DNA of 64,000 bases from Sabellastarte sp. h YS-2021 (taxonomy: Eukaryota > Annelida > Polychaeta > Sabellida > Sabellidae): contig OZ024933.1 of the NCBI GenBank assembly GCA_964017235.1, forward strand, positions 65,020,255 through 65,084,254, given 5' to 3'. Numbering within the stretch: position 1 is the first letter of the stretch; every line of letters begins with the position of its first letter. The notes under the pieces are model-generated. The model made no database searches and was not told the DNA's origin. It saw only the letters and a program-made list of their open reading frames with translations. The position numbers and the translations under genes were made by a program. Shown here one piece after another: positions 26,501-35,093 of this stretch.

Positions 26501-26835
26501 AATAGTTTCCAAGTTATAAGCGATTTACTCAACAGTGATAACCTAAAAGTAGCTATTACTCAGCTATGCCATGAGCTACAGGTCTGAAATTTTACTATGT
26601 TATAGCTGACCCAAAAGTAGCTGAATAACATATTTATACGAAATTCTCTAAATGCAATAGTTTTGAAGTTATAAGCGATTTACTCAACAGTGATAACCTA
26701 AAAGTAGCTAGTACTCAGCTATGCCATGAGCTACAGGTCTAAAATTTTACTATGTTATAGCTGACCCAAAAGTAGCTGAATAACATATTTATACGAAATT
26801 CTCTAAATGCAATAGTTTTTAAGTTACAAGTGATT
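23570..26835. repeat. 155-bp tandem array with 5-unit higher-order repeat, copy B
   Basis: About 21 units. The leading units match those that open the array in copy A, in order. The GCCACAGATCTG variant recurs at 25645 and 26420, exactly 775 bp (5 x 155) apart, so the higher-order period here is five units rather than eight. Confidence 0.9.
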
Positions 26836-27431
26836 TTACTCATAATGGAAGTTACTGAAAAGCCCAAAAGTAGCTATTACTCACTTAGCTATTGAGACAG
26901 GCACCCAACTTACTCACCATATTGTAGCTATGAAAAAAGTAGCTGAATAACATATTTTAACAAAATGCTCTAAATGCAACACTTTTCAAGTTATAAATGA
27001 TTTTGTGCATGATTTCATGAATTTTAATGCATTAAAAATTATTAAAAAAATTTATTAAAAAAAAAGTAAGACAGATCCAGGTCTCATACTCACACAAGAG
27101 AATCTACCTCTGGCCTAGTACATATATGCAAGATATGAGAGAAATCCCTGCAATAGTCACTGAGAAAATTGTGATTAAGTGTTGAAATTTTCACACTTTT
27201 GGTGGGGGTACCCCCCTTGTAATGTCTCTAGCAAACAGACGAACAGACAGATTTGCATGCCTTGAACAATTTTTCATCCTCGATAGATAAGGTATCTTTT
27301 AAAAAAAACAGCACATCTCTAGGCCTTGTAGTTTTGGAGGAGAAGTTGTTCACGCGGACGCGTACGCGTACGCCCACGCCGCAGAGTGACGACATAATGT
27401 CAGCTGACTGACAAGTCAGCTGACATAAAAA

Positions 27432-27888
27432 AGTGCACGTGCAGCTTACATTGTTCCATTTTTCTATCAGTTGAGCTTACAACTCAAATTTTACATTAGT
27501 ACGGAGCCCCATATTAGGACAGTGTGATATTTTATCCCAGGCTTCTCAGTATATACCTTCCTTAAAAGGCATAAGGGATTAGCACAGATGAAAACCAAAA
27601 TCAAACATAAAATGGGACACTCAGTAGACCAGTAGTAATGACGTTTTAATTCTGATATTCCTTTAAAACACAGACTCTACACAAAATTTCGATTCTAAGG
27701 CGAAACAAATCCACAATCTATCACCGTGTAAATGCTAAGTGCTATTCTCAATAGGCCTATAGCAATCAAGCGAAATGAATATACCCATATACAGTACATA
27801 TGGATCGTCAGATCAAAATCACCCAGAAATGCTAGCTCCTGTACACCATGCCAAATTTACTAAAATGTCTCTATTGCAATTTGGTTAG
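27432..27888. other. Non-coding spacer, nothing recognised
   Basis: Unique AT-rich sequence between copy B and a SINE. Confidence 0.4.
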
Positions 27889-27896
27889 CATGTTAA

Positions 27897-28021
27897 GGTC
27901 CTCAGTAGCATAGCAGGTGACCAAGTTTGGCATCTAATCACAGGCTGTCACCTCTGTGTGGGTTTGACCGCCATATATGGCAATGCTGAGCGCTTGTCCC
28001 AATGCGACTCTGTCTATTGAA
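27897..28021 (+). mobile_element. tRNA-derived SINE (family 2)
   Basis: A box-like TAGCATAGCAGG and a B box GGGTTTGACCGCC lie about 55 bp apart, followed by a body shared with the minus-strand copy at 38114-38264 (CATCTAATCACAGG, GTCACCTCTGTGTGGGTTTG, GGCAATGCTGAG). The direct repeat CATGTTAA flanks it (27889-27896 and 28022-28029). The first DIRS element begins three bases after the right-hand repeat. Confidence 0.7.
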
Positions 28022-28071
28022 CATGTTAAACTTGGAAAATTTAATAGTAATTTAAATTTTTATTAGAAATA

Positions 28072-28244
28072 CTTACCATTTCCTAACAGTAGCTATTTGT
28101 TGGAGCCATCCAACCCAATGGCCAACGCAGAGATGCGATTTTAAGGTTATATAACCACCTTAATAAAGCCATTGGGTTACAGTAGTCCGTCCTCCCGCCA
28201 ATTAGGTCACCTGACCTCCTTTGTTTACCTCATTATTTTTGTTG
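28072..28244. repeat. DIRS-1 inverted terminal repeat, 3' side
   Basis: 173 bp, the exact reverse complement of 33572-33744. It begins CTTACCATTTCCTAACAG and ends TTATTTTTGTTG. Confidence 0.95.
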
Positions 28245-28289
28245 CAGGTAAAAGAATGACTTGCGGGGAGGCGGGAGGGAAATCCATGT

Positions 28290-28385
28290 GTTAGGAAATG
28301 GTAAGTATTTCTAATAAAAATTTAAATTACTATTAAATTTTCCAATTTTATAGCGAAATACCCTTACCATTTCCTAACAGTAGCT
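28290..28385. repeat. DIRS-1 internal complementary region
   Basis: 28290-28345 is the reverse complement of the element's left end (from about 28032), and about 28346-28385 is the reverse complement of its right end (to about 33762). They meet at CCAATTTT. In DIRS elements this region is thought to template end repair and circle formation before recombinase integration. Confidence 0.92.
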
Positions 28386-28903
28386 GAATGCAGCCTTGCA
28401 GGAAGGAGGGAATTCTTTTATTAAAACTTCCACCTACCAACAACAACAAGCAACATTGTGAGAACCAACAGTAAACATGACAATAGTGAAATGTACATGC
28501 AAACAGCAACACATACAATCCAACATACAAACATTCAACACAACAACATACCTTTTAAATGAAGGCAGTATGCAGTTGAACACTCTCACAATGCTCTGAA
28601 TCCACTAAATGCACTTGTTGAACAACATCTACTTTACAAACTGAACTAACATCAGGTCGAACCCCACTTGGTACCACTATCAGCTGACGCGTCATAAACA
28701 CCAAGTACGGTCCAAGCTACACAAACTGTACAATATATACAGGTCGACGCCGTCTATCCTGTAAAATACAGACAGATTAATAAATAAATTGTACCCATCA
28801 CAAAGTAAAATACAAACAGATTGGTTAATAATTGTATCCAACCCAAAGTATCAACTATTCACATATTCAAACACATAAAGTATTATACAGTTATAAAACC
28901 TAC
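28386..28903. other. DIRS-1 3' non-coding segment
   Basis: Lies between the internal complementary region and the recombinase stop codon. It has no open frame of note and probably serves as the 3' untranslated region of the element transcript. Confidence 0.6.
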
Positions 28904-29944
28904 TCATAAGTTTATAACATGCTGAGCAGATACTATTGGACCCAATTTCAAGATCTGACCATTATGCCAACAGAGGTCCTTAAGGTAGAAATTGGTAAAC
29001 GTATTGTGGGACTTCCAAAAGCATGCATCAAGAATCTCACTTAAGGAAACTCCTCCTTTAAAAGCCAAAGAAGCCGCCATAGAACGAACATCATGAGCTT
29101 TGACCTGACACAACTGCTGCGTTTCAGAATCCGACTCCTCATAAGCCAAAAGTATAGTCTGTTTTAGCCAAGAAGAGATTGTTGCCCTTGAAATATCTCT
29201 GGTAAAACCCTCCTTAATAGCTACAAACAAAAGATTCTTATTCTTCCTTAAATCCTTTGTTCTGTCCAAATAGTATTTCAAGGCCCTCACAGGACAAAGA
29301 GATCTATCTTGAGTCAAACTGCTGTCCAAATGAGGTTTGAGAGCTGGAATGACTACAGGTTTAATGACAGTAGGCCCATCTGACGCCAACTGGTTCTTTG
29401 CCAAAAAGGCAGTTGATGGAGCAATAGTTACTTGTGACCAACTTTCTTTGTAACTAAGAGAAGAGAAAGTCCAAGCATGAATTTCACCTCTTCTTTTGCC
29501 TGATGCCAAAGTCAAAAGGAAAACTGTCTTGAAGGTAAGCAACTTCAATGAAGCCTTCCCCAAAGGTTCAAAAGGTCGTTTAGTAAGAGCCTGCAAAACC
29601 AAGGCCAAATCCCAAGAAGGTATGGATCTATTAACCACTGGTTTGTCTCTGTAAAAACTTGACAATAACCTATTCAACTCAAGACTTTTTGACACATCTT
29701 CACCTTTCAAACCCAATCCATCAGCAATTGCTGTCCTGTAACCAGCAATAGTCGATGGCTTGAGAGCCTTCTCCTTAAACAAATAATTAAGGAAGTTTGC
29801 TATGTTTGGAATAGTGGGATCTGAGAAGTCCACCTGATTCTCCTGACACCACTTCCCAAATATGGACCACCTTGATTCATAGATTCTCCTCGAGGAGTGT
29901 CGCTGAGGCTCCTTAATTCGCTTCGCCACCTCCTCTGAGAATCC
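28904..29944 (-). CDS. DIRS-1 tyrosine recombinase (YR) domain
   Basis: Site-specific DNA recombinase that would integrate the circular DNA intermediate. Conservation with the second element starts at GFSEEVAKRIKEPQR (29944). From RIKEPQ (29920) the domain is 338 residues. The catalytic set is visible: Arg in SGKRRGEIHAW (residue 143 of the domain), His and Arg in AHDVR (276 and 279), Trp in FWKSHNTF (302) and the Tyr nucleophile in FTNFYLKDL (312). The domain's start overlaps the RT frame by about 145 bp. No ATG lies just upstream: the frame stays open back to 31846, with the nearest early ATG at 31804, and is in the same frame as gag, separated by one UGA. The true N-terminus is therefore uncertain; the protein may be up to ~980 residues or a gag-YR readthrough product. 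Confidence 0.9.
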   Translation of the reverse strand, partial: GFSEEVAKRIKEPQRHSSRRIYESRWSIFGKWCQENQVDFSDPTIPNIANFLNYLFKEKALKPSTIAGYRTAIADGLGLKGEDVSKSLELNRLLSSFYRDKPVVNRSIPSWDLALVLQALTKRPFEPLGKASLKLLTFKTVFLLTLASGKRRGEIHAWTFSSLSYKESWSQVTIAPSTAFLAKNQLASDGPTVIKPVVIPALKPHLDSSLTQDRSLCPVRALKYYLDRTKDLRKNKNLLFVAIKEGFTRDISRATISSWLKQTILLAYEESDSETQQLCQVKAHDVRSMAASLAFKGGVSLSEILDACFWKSHNTFTNFYLKDLCWHNGQILKLGPIVSAQHVINL

Positions 29945-32055
29945 TCTTGAACCTTCAGGACTGACTCCAGATGCCAAGCATGAAGGTTCAAATAAGCCAG
30001 ATTGCTGTGAAGTCTGTTGCTGAACGGTTGAGTCAACAGATTCACCCACAAAGGAAGCCTTAGAGGGAGTTTCGTGGACAGATCCACCAGATCCCAAAAC
30101 CAAGACATCCCTGGCCACCCTGGGGCAATCATGATTATCTTGCACCTGTAGGTGGTCATCTTTTGAATCACCTGCGGTATGAGAGCCACTGGACAAAACA
30201 CATAGGCGTCCAGACCCTCCCAAGAGATGTTCAATGCATCTGTTTCCCAAGCCCGACTGTCGGGGACAGGAGACACATACATTGGTAGCTTGTGATTCAA
30301 CTTTGTTGCAAACAAATCTACCATTGGTTGATGCCAGCAATGGCAAATTTGATTGAACACTCGATGATTCAAAGCCCATTCGGTCTGAATCACCTTGTCT
30401 TTTCTTGACAGAGAATCTGCCATGACACTGAGATTCCCTGGAATGTGTTTTGCCCGAATCTGGATCCCCCTGGCATTTGTCCAAGCCATGATTCTCCAGT
30501 TTAAGGCACACATTTCTTGAGAGTGGGTACCTCCCTGTTTGTTCAGATAGGCAACCACTGAAGAGTTGTCTGTGGAAATCAGCAGATTTTGATTCAGAAG
30601 CTGATTTTCGAATGATTTTAAAGCTAGAAATACTGCTTTTAGCTCTAGAATGTTTATGTGAAGTCTTGACTCCACCTGATTCCACAGACCACTGGCTGTG
30701 CGATGCCCTAAATGAGCCCCCCAGCCTTTTAGGGAAGCATCTGTGAATAGAAGGAGATTGCACTCCTTCTGATGAAGTGGAGAACCCCTCATCAGGTTTG
30801 AGAGATTGGTCCACCACTGAAGATGCTGTTTTAGAACCTGAGACACTGGTACTGGGATATCCAGAGACTGAGGATACCTCCAGTGTGTCTTGAGGTACCA
30901 TTGTAGAGGCCTCATATGCAGACGACCCAATGGTACAGTCTTCTCCATTGAAGCCATGCTCCCAATCAGTGACATGAGCTCCCTTGGAGATGTTTGAGTA
31001 GCTTTCAACATGGAAACTATCTTTTCTAGAAGGCGATCGATTTTCTTTTGAGTTGGAAACACAAGACCCACCCTGAGGTCGAATTTGTAACCCAAAAACT
31101 CGATTTCCTGAGTTGGAATTAAATCTGATTTTTCGAAATTTATTATCCAACCCAAGCTTTGAACAAGACGAATCAACCTGTGGGTATTCTCTTGGCATTG
31201 TTGCTTTGTTTTCGCTCTCATTAACCAATCGTCTATGTACTGATGAATCCTGATGCCCTCTGCAAGAGCCATCAGTTTCACCTCTTTTGCTACCATGGTG
31301 AACTCGAGTGGAGCCGTAGCGATTCCGAAGGGTAAGGCTGTGAATTGGTATGATCTGTCGCCTACATTGAAGCGAAGATACTTCTGAAACCGTGGGTGTA
31401 TTGGTATGTGAAAGTATGCATCTGTAAGGTCGAGAGAGGTTACCCACTCGCCTTCTTGCAGCGAATCTCGAATATTTTCGGCAGTTTCCATTTTGAAATT
31501 GGGTACATGTAAATAACTGTTTACCACACTTAAATCTATTACTGGACGCCACCTTTTTCCTGGTTTTGGTACAAGAAACAAACAACTGTAAAATCCCAGG
31601 GAAGTGACCTTTTGAACTGGAGTTATCGCTCTTTTGTCGATCATTTGATAAACCACCTTTATCAAGAACTGCTGTTTCTCCCGGTTCAAATATTTGCTCC
31701 TTATTAAAGGAATCTTTGTCAATGGAGGTTTTAGCCTGAAATTTAGACAATAACCCTCCTTCAAAATGGTCACTACCCTTGGATGTGCCCTCCTGGCTTC
31801 CCATACCTGCCAAAATGTGGATAAACGGCCTCCTGGCACCAAGCAGTCATTTCCTTCTCCCACCCCTGCCCCTGAAGGGTCTGGATGAGAAGGAACCTCT
31901 ACCTCTGTTACTAGTTGTGGAACTAGCTGCTGAGGAGTTGGTGGCAGAACTGTCATGATAGGGACGAAAAGACCTGTTCTGTGGCTTAGTGTCCCTCCTA
32001 TCCTCATGTCTAGTAGAGTGCTCCTTTCTAGGTTTGTAAGATTCTCTGTTAACAT
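29800..32055 (-). CDS. DIRS-1 reverse transcriptase / RNase H / Dam-like polyprotein
   Basis: 751 residues from ATG at 32055; starts within the last 209 bp of gag in another frame. It would copy the element RNA into DNA. Reverse transcriptase motifs: SLDLTDAY (207-214), LPFGIATAP (241-249) and the active-site YIDD (273-276). RNase H motifs follow: FTDAS with Asp439, LELKA with Glu471, STDNS with Asp496 and HIPGNLSVMADSLS with Asp547. The C-terminal part (VDLFA at 579 to APGWPGMSWFWDL at 644-656) resembles the Dam-methylase-like region typical of DIRS polyproteins. No frameshift or stop interrupts it. How translation reaches this frame (own ATG, frameshift or reinitiation) is not shown by the sequence. 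Confidence 0.94.
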   Translation of the reverse strand: MLTENLTNLERSTLLDMRIGGTLSHRTGLFVPIMTVLPPTPQQLVPQLVTEVEVPSHPDPSGAGVGEGNDCLVPGGRLSTFWQVWEARRAHPRVVTILKEGYCLNFRLKPPLTKIPLIRSKYLNREKQQFLIKVVYQMIDKRAITPVQKVTSLGFYSCLFLVPKPGKRWRPVIDLSVVNSYLHVPNFKMETAENIRDSLQEGEWVTSLDLTDAYFHIPIHPRFQKYLRFNVGDRSYQFTALPFGIATAPLEFTMVAKEVKLMALAEGIRIHQYIDDWLMRAKTKQQCQENTHRLIRLVQSLGWIINFEKSDLIPTQEIEFLGYKFDLRVGLVFPTQKKIDRLLEKIVSMLKATQTSPRELMSLIGSMASMEKTVPLGRLHMRPLQWYLKTHWRYPQSLDIPVPVSQVLKQHLQWWTNLSNLMRGSPLHQKECNLLLFTDASLKGWGAHLGHRTASGLWNQVESRLHINILELKAVFLALKSFENQLLNQNLLISTDNSSVVAYLNKQGGTHSQEMCALNWRIMAWTNARGIQIRAKHIPGNLSVMADSLSRKDKVIQTEWALNHRVFNQICHCWHQPMVDLFATKLNHKLPMYVSPVPDSRAWETDALNISWEGLDAYVFCPVALIPQVIQKMTTYRCKIIMIAPGWPGMSWFWDLVDLSTKLPLRLPLWVNLLTQPFSNRLHSNLAYLNLHAWHLESVLKVQEDSQRRWRSELRSLSDTPRGESMNQGGPYLGSGVRRIRWTSQIPLFQT

Positions 32056-33493
32056 GAGCCCAATGAATAAAATTCCTCTGGACTTCTGACAAAGTTTCTA
32101 CTGGAAAAACCTCATTAGGTGTGAATGAAGAATTCCTCAACTTGGAAATATCATCCTCTGTAACATCCTTTGAGCAATGTTTGAGGTAGTTATCTCTTCT
32201 ATTTAGCAATAAATTGGAGGACATAGTCATGGAACTCCCCAACAAAGACTCCAAAGACTTCCCCAATGACTGATTTATAGTGGCTTGGAGCTGCAAACAC
32301 TCCTGGACATATTCCATGGCATTATTGAAATCACCCTCAGACTGAGCAGATTTAATAATGCTGAATTGTTTCTCCATTTCCTCAGTAGACTTCATATTTG
32401 CAGAGTTGAACCAGAAAATGTGATTCAACACGTTAATATTTTCCCTGTTCACTGATTCCCATAAAGTATATTGCTTCAAGGGAGTTGAGACTGTAGTGGG
32501 AGCCTGAAACTGAGAGGAAGTTATATTCCTAAAGGCATCCTGTAGTTTAGGAGCTCCCAAAGCATGAGGTTGAGGAGTCATGTTGTACCATTTCATATTG
32601 GGCCTGTCAAAGTTCAAAAATTGACCCCTGGCTAGAGGATTTTTCCTGGAAGATTTATTCTTCATGTTATCTTGACCTTTGGAGATTCCAGAAGCCTCAT
32701 ACTCCTTGAAATCCCAAAGATTCACCATGTTCTCTGCTGGAGGTAAAGCAAGTGAAACCTGTGCAGACTTCTTGATTTTATGAGCTTGGGAGAACACAGA
32801 CGGAGCAATGATAGCATCAGTGTCAGTAATGTCAATGTCTAACCATTTTTTTACAGTTAACAAAGTGTCTGAATAGGAAGGACCTGGCTGTTTTTCCTCT
32901 TGAGATGAATCATATTCCCCATCTGAAATCTCGATTCTGCACCTTTTTGTAGGTACAGAAACTCGATTGTCATTACAGGGGTTTTCCTCCGCTGAACGTT
33001 TCGACTGGACCTCGACGGAAGCGTTTTCCGAAGAGATAGTCTTTTCTCTGCAATCGGAACTTCCCCTTGGAGACGCATCCAAAATGTCTGCTTGCATAGG
33101 GGAATCCCTCTTTTCTACCGCTGAAAGCCTGTTCGATATGGTTGTCAGTTGTGATAAAATTGCTGCCAATGCCTGGTTGTTAGAAGTCGAAGACTGAGCC
33201 ACATTTGTGACAGACGAATTGTCATCTTCATCCAAGATGGAATCGTCTATCCTGGGTTTTTCAACAGGAATTTCTTTTACAGATTTCTTCCCTTTTGAAA
33301 GTTTGGAATTAAGCTTACGCTTCTGATCCTCAGAGAAAGATGCACAAAGCAAACAGTCTTTCTTCAAAGCACATAAATCGTCTCCCTTACCAGTTTCTCG
33401 ACATTTATAACAATATCTATGGTTATCCCACCCAGGCATAAGGTGACCACAAGACGAAGATTTCTTCGCCTTATTGTCAGTGTTATTAGCCAT
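31847..33493 (-). CDS. DIRS-1 gag-like protein
   Basis: 548 residues from ATG 33493, about 270 bp inside the element's 5' end; the likely structural RNA-binding protein. An N-terminal cysteine/histidine cluster (Cys15, His17, His25, Cys28, Cys31, Cys41, Cys47, Cys50) around CRETGKGDD looks zinc-binding and is conserved in the second element. A charged, low-complexity middle follows. The C-terminus is Arg/Gly-rich (RGRGSFSSRPFRGRGGRRK), typical of nucleic acid binding. The stop is TGA at 31847-31849, followed by CTG. The same frame then stays open to the recombinase end. The RT frame begins at 32055, overlapping the gag tail. Confidence 0.88.
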   Translation of the reverse strand: MANNTDNKAKKSSSCGHLMPGWDNHRYCYKCRETGKGDDLCALKKDCLLCASFSEDQKRKLNSKLSKGKKSVKEIPVEKPRIDDSILDEDDNSSVTNVAQSSTSNNQALAAILSQLTTISNRLSAVEKRDSPMQADILDASPRGSSDCREKTISSENASVEVQSKRSAEENPCNDNRVSVPTKRCRIEISDGEYDSSQEEKQPGPSYSDTLLTVKKWLDIDITDTDAIIAPSVFSQAHKIKKSAQVSLALPPAENMVNLWDFKEYEASGISKGQDNMKNKSSRKNPLARGQFLNFDRPNMKWYNMTPQPHALGAPKLQDAFRNITSSQFQAPTTVSTPLKQYTLWESVNRENINVLNHIFWFNSANMKSTEEMEKQFSIIKSAQSEGDFNNAMEYVQECLQLQATINQSLGKSLESLLGSSMTMSSNLLLNRRDNYLKHCSKDVTEDDISKLRNSSFTPNEVFPVETLSEVQRNFIHWAHVNRESYKPRKEHSTRHEDRRDTKPQNRSFRPYHDSSATNSSAASSTTSNRGRGSFSSRPFRGRGGRRK

Positions 33494-33571
33494 ATTGAAG
33501 AATAAACCTCAATAAAAAAGCAAAGTCCCTGAAACTTTACCACTTCCAAAACACGTCCTACTGTTGATGGC

Positions 33572-33744
33572 CAACAAAAATAATGAGGTAAACAAAGGAG
33601 GTCAGGTGACCTAATTGGCGGGAGGACGGACTACTGTAACCCAATGGCTTTATTAAGGTGGTTATATAACCTTAAAATCGCATCTCTGCGTTGGCCATTG
33701 GGTTGGATGGCTCCAACAAATAGCTACTGTTAGGAAATGGTAAG
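33572..33744. repeat. DIRS-1 inverted terminal repeat, 5' side
   Basis: 173 bp, the exact reverse complement of 28072-28244; presumably contains the element promoter, since gag starts about 80 bp further in at 33493. Confidence 0.95.
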
Positions 33745-33807
33745 GGTATTTCGCTATAAAAACTAACTTTCACTTTGGTCATCCTGTTTGGTAAGAGATC
33801 ACTTATG

Positions 33808-34301
33808 CCCTTTTCACACTACAGGAGTTATGCCCCGCAGTTACAGGTGTTCCTGGATGGTAGAACCATCTCCCTTGTTCGTCCTATTTCGGCCGAGTTG
33901 TTCACACTACAGGCGGGTGTAATTCCCGGTTATAGGCATTTGGTGAAGCGTCACTGTCCTTCAACTATCATTTAAGATTTGTATGTGACCTTGTGATACA
34001 GTGGCAAAATGTCGATGTACCTCCACTCGCATTATGTCACCATATTACACCAAAAGACGACCGAATCACAACCTTATATACACCATGGACCACATTTTCA
34101 GTTACCATAGGAAGAAATGAATCTGCGCATGCTCACGGTACCAAATTCAGAGGTAGAAATTTTAAATATTTTCAAACTTCCGTAGGACACGCATGGTAAT
34201 GGACAGTTTGCCACGATGTTTGCAAACAGACGTCAGGCGGTGATCCAAGAACAGGGATGTTTCACCTTACCCTGGGTGATACTACCTTTAGTGTGAAAGG
34301 G
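33808..34301. mobile_element. MITE-like element with CCCTTTTCACACTACAGG ends
   Basis: Left end CCCTTTTCACACTACAGG (33808) and right end CCTTTAGTGTGAAAGGG (to 34301) are inverted with one gap and one mismatch. The ~494-bp interior lacks a convincing gene; a second TTCACACTACAGG copy lies at 33900. The flanks (TTATG and ATATAA) do not give a clear target duplication. Confidence 0.5.
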
Positions 34302-34800
34302 ATATAAGCTGTCAACTCTGTAGGTGTGGGTACCAATGAAGTTCACAAAAACATGTGGAATTCATTGAGGGTATGTCCTGGTGTAACCTTAGCTGACTCA
34401 AATTTTCACTGGGACTATGTAACTACTATAAATGACCCAAACTCAGTTGGTAACAACTTATCAAAATATTTTTCCCCCATCTAATATGTATGCCATATAC
34501 CTGTATTTCTGACCTTACAATGCACTTGTAAAGAAATATACAACCAAAGCCTCATCTAAGGGCTGGCACTCACTGCAAAAATGTACATGATATATGATTG
34601 GTTGTCTTATTTATGTGCTAATATTATATTTGCAAATTCAAGTGTAGTGCATGTTGTTTAACCATTTCACTCTATATATAATTGCATTCCAACATATTTT
34701 TAGAGAAAGTCTGCTGGTAATACTGAAATACTGGTAACTTCTGTTCATAATGCACACATGTATGATATGACTGTATAAATAATGTTATTACACACTTTAC
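34302..34800. other. Non-coding stretch with a weak plus-strand micro-exon candidate
   Basis: At 34324-34370 a 47-bp segment is bounded by CTCTGTAG| and AGG|GTATGT and reads GTNEVHKNMWNSLR in its only open frame. Its phase does not match other candidates. The rest shows nothing. Confidence 0.2.
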
Positions 34801-34927
34801 CTCCTATACACCAGACAAGTATGGCGTGAAATTCGTGACTAATGTCGCGTTCAGAAGGCCCATGCACATGACCAGTGAGTTGGTACCCACCAGTGGAAAG
34901 TTTTGACCGTTCTTCACAATTCACCAC
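34801..34927 (-). CDS. Candidate host exon, strand ambiguous, unidentified
   Basis: On the minus strand a 127-bp segment is bounded by a good 3' splice site (AAACACACAG|GTGGTG) and a GGAG|GTAAAG donor. It is fully open (VVNCEERSKLSTGGYQLTGH at its start) and begins in phase 0. On the plus strand the same DNA (34815-34906) also reads well, from CCTATACACCAG|AC through YGVKFVTNVAFRRPMHMTSE to a TGA at 34904-34906, which would suit a last exon. Both strands look coding because codon bias is partly self-complementary. I recognise no family on either strand. Confidence 0.3.
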
Positions 34928-35093
34928 CTGTGTGTTTATGTGTGGATGTAAACAAACACAAATCACAAAGTGAAAGAAATAAAAGAAATCACAATATTTC
35001 GCTATCCACCATGCAAATGATATATATTTCATTTGTTATACGTTTTCTGAGGTTATTTATCGAAATCCCGAGTACCGAAACACTTCATTCAAC

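Larger units (their letters stand above)
22473..27431 (+). mobile_element. Helitron/pearl-like composite element, copy B
   Basis: Second copy of the element at 14659-20829, in the same orientation, with identical end sequences and very similar unique parts but 1.2 kb shorter because both tandem arrays have fewer units. The left hairpin is at 22486-22503. The right hairpin (27398-27425) is a perfect 11-bp stem, TGTCAGCTGAC/GTCAGCTGACA. Flanks differ from copy A (CACACCAC before, AGTGCACG after), so this is an independent insertion. No coding capacity. Confidence 0.7.
28032..33762 (-). mobile_element. DIRS-type tyrosine-recombinase retrotransposon, intact copy
   Basis: This 5.73-kb element has the diagnostic DIRS layout. 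Inverted terminal repeats lie at 28072-28244 and 33572-33744 (173 bp, identical by eye). Unique outer extensions reach to about 28032 and 33762. An internal complementary region at 28290-28385 equals the reverse complements of the two outer ends joined head to tail. Genes on the minus strand run gag, RT/RNase H, YR, and all three frames are open. There is no flanking target duplication, as expected for recombinase-mediated insertion. Perfect repeats plus open frames suggest a young, possibly still mobile copy. It lies in the same orientation as the second DIRS element. Confidence 0.95.

Noticed and set aside
14659-27431. Copies A and B as one tandem segmental duplication
   Set aside because: Their immediate flanks and the 1.6 kb between them differ, while only the sequence between the two element ends is shared, so two insertions fit better.
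30000-31803. N-terminal part of the ~970-residue recombinase-frame protein as an independent gene
   Set aside because: It overlaps the RT/RNase H gene completely and has no recognisable domain; kept only as a finding about overlapping frames.
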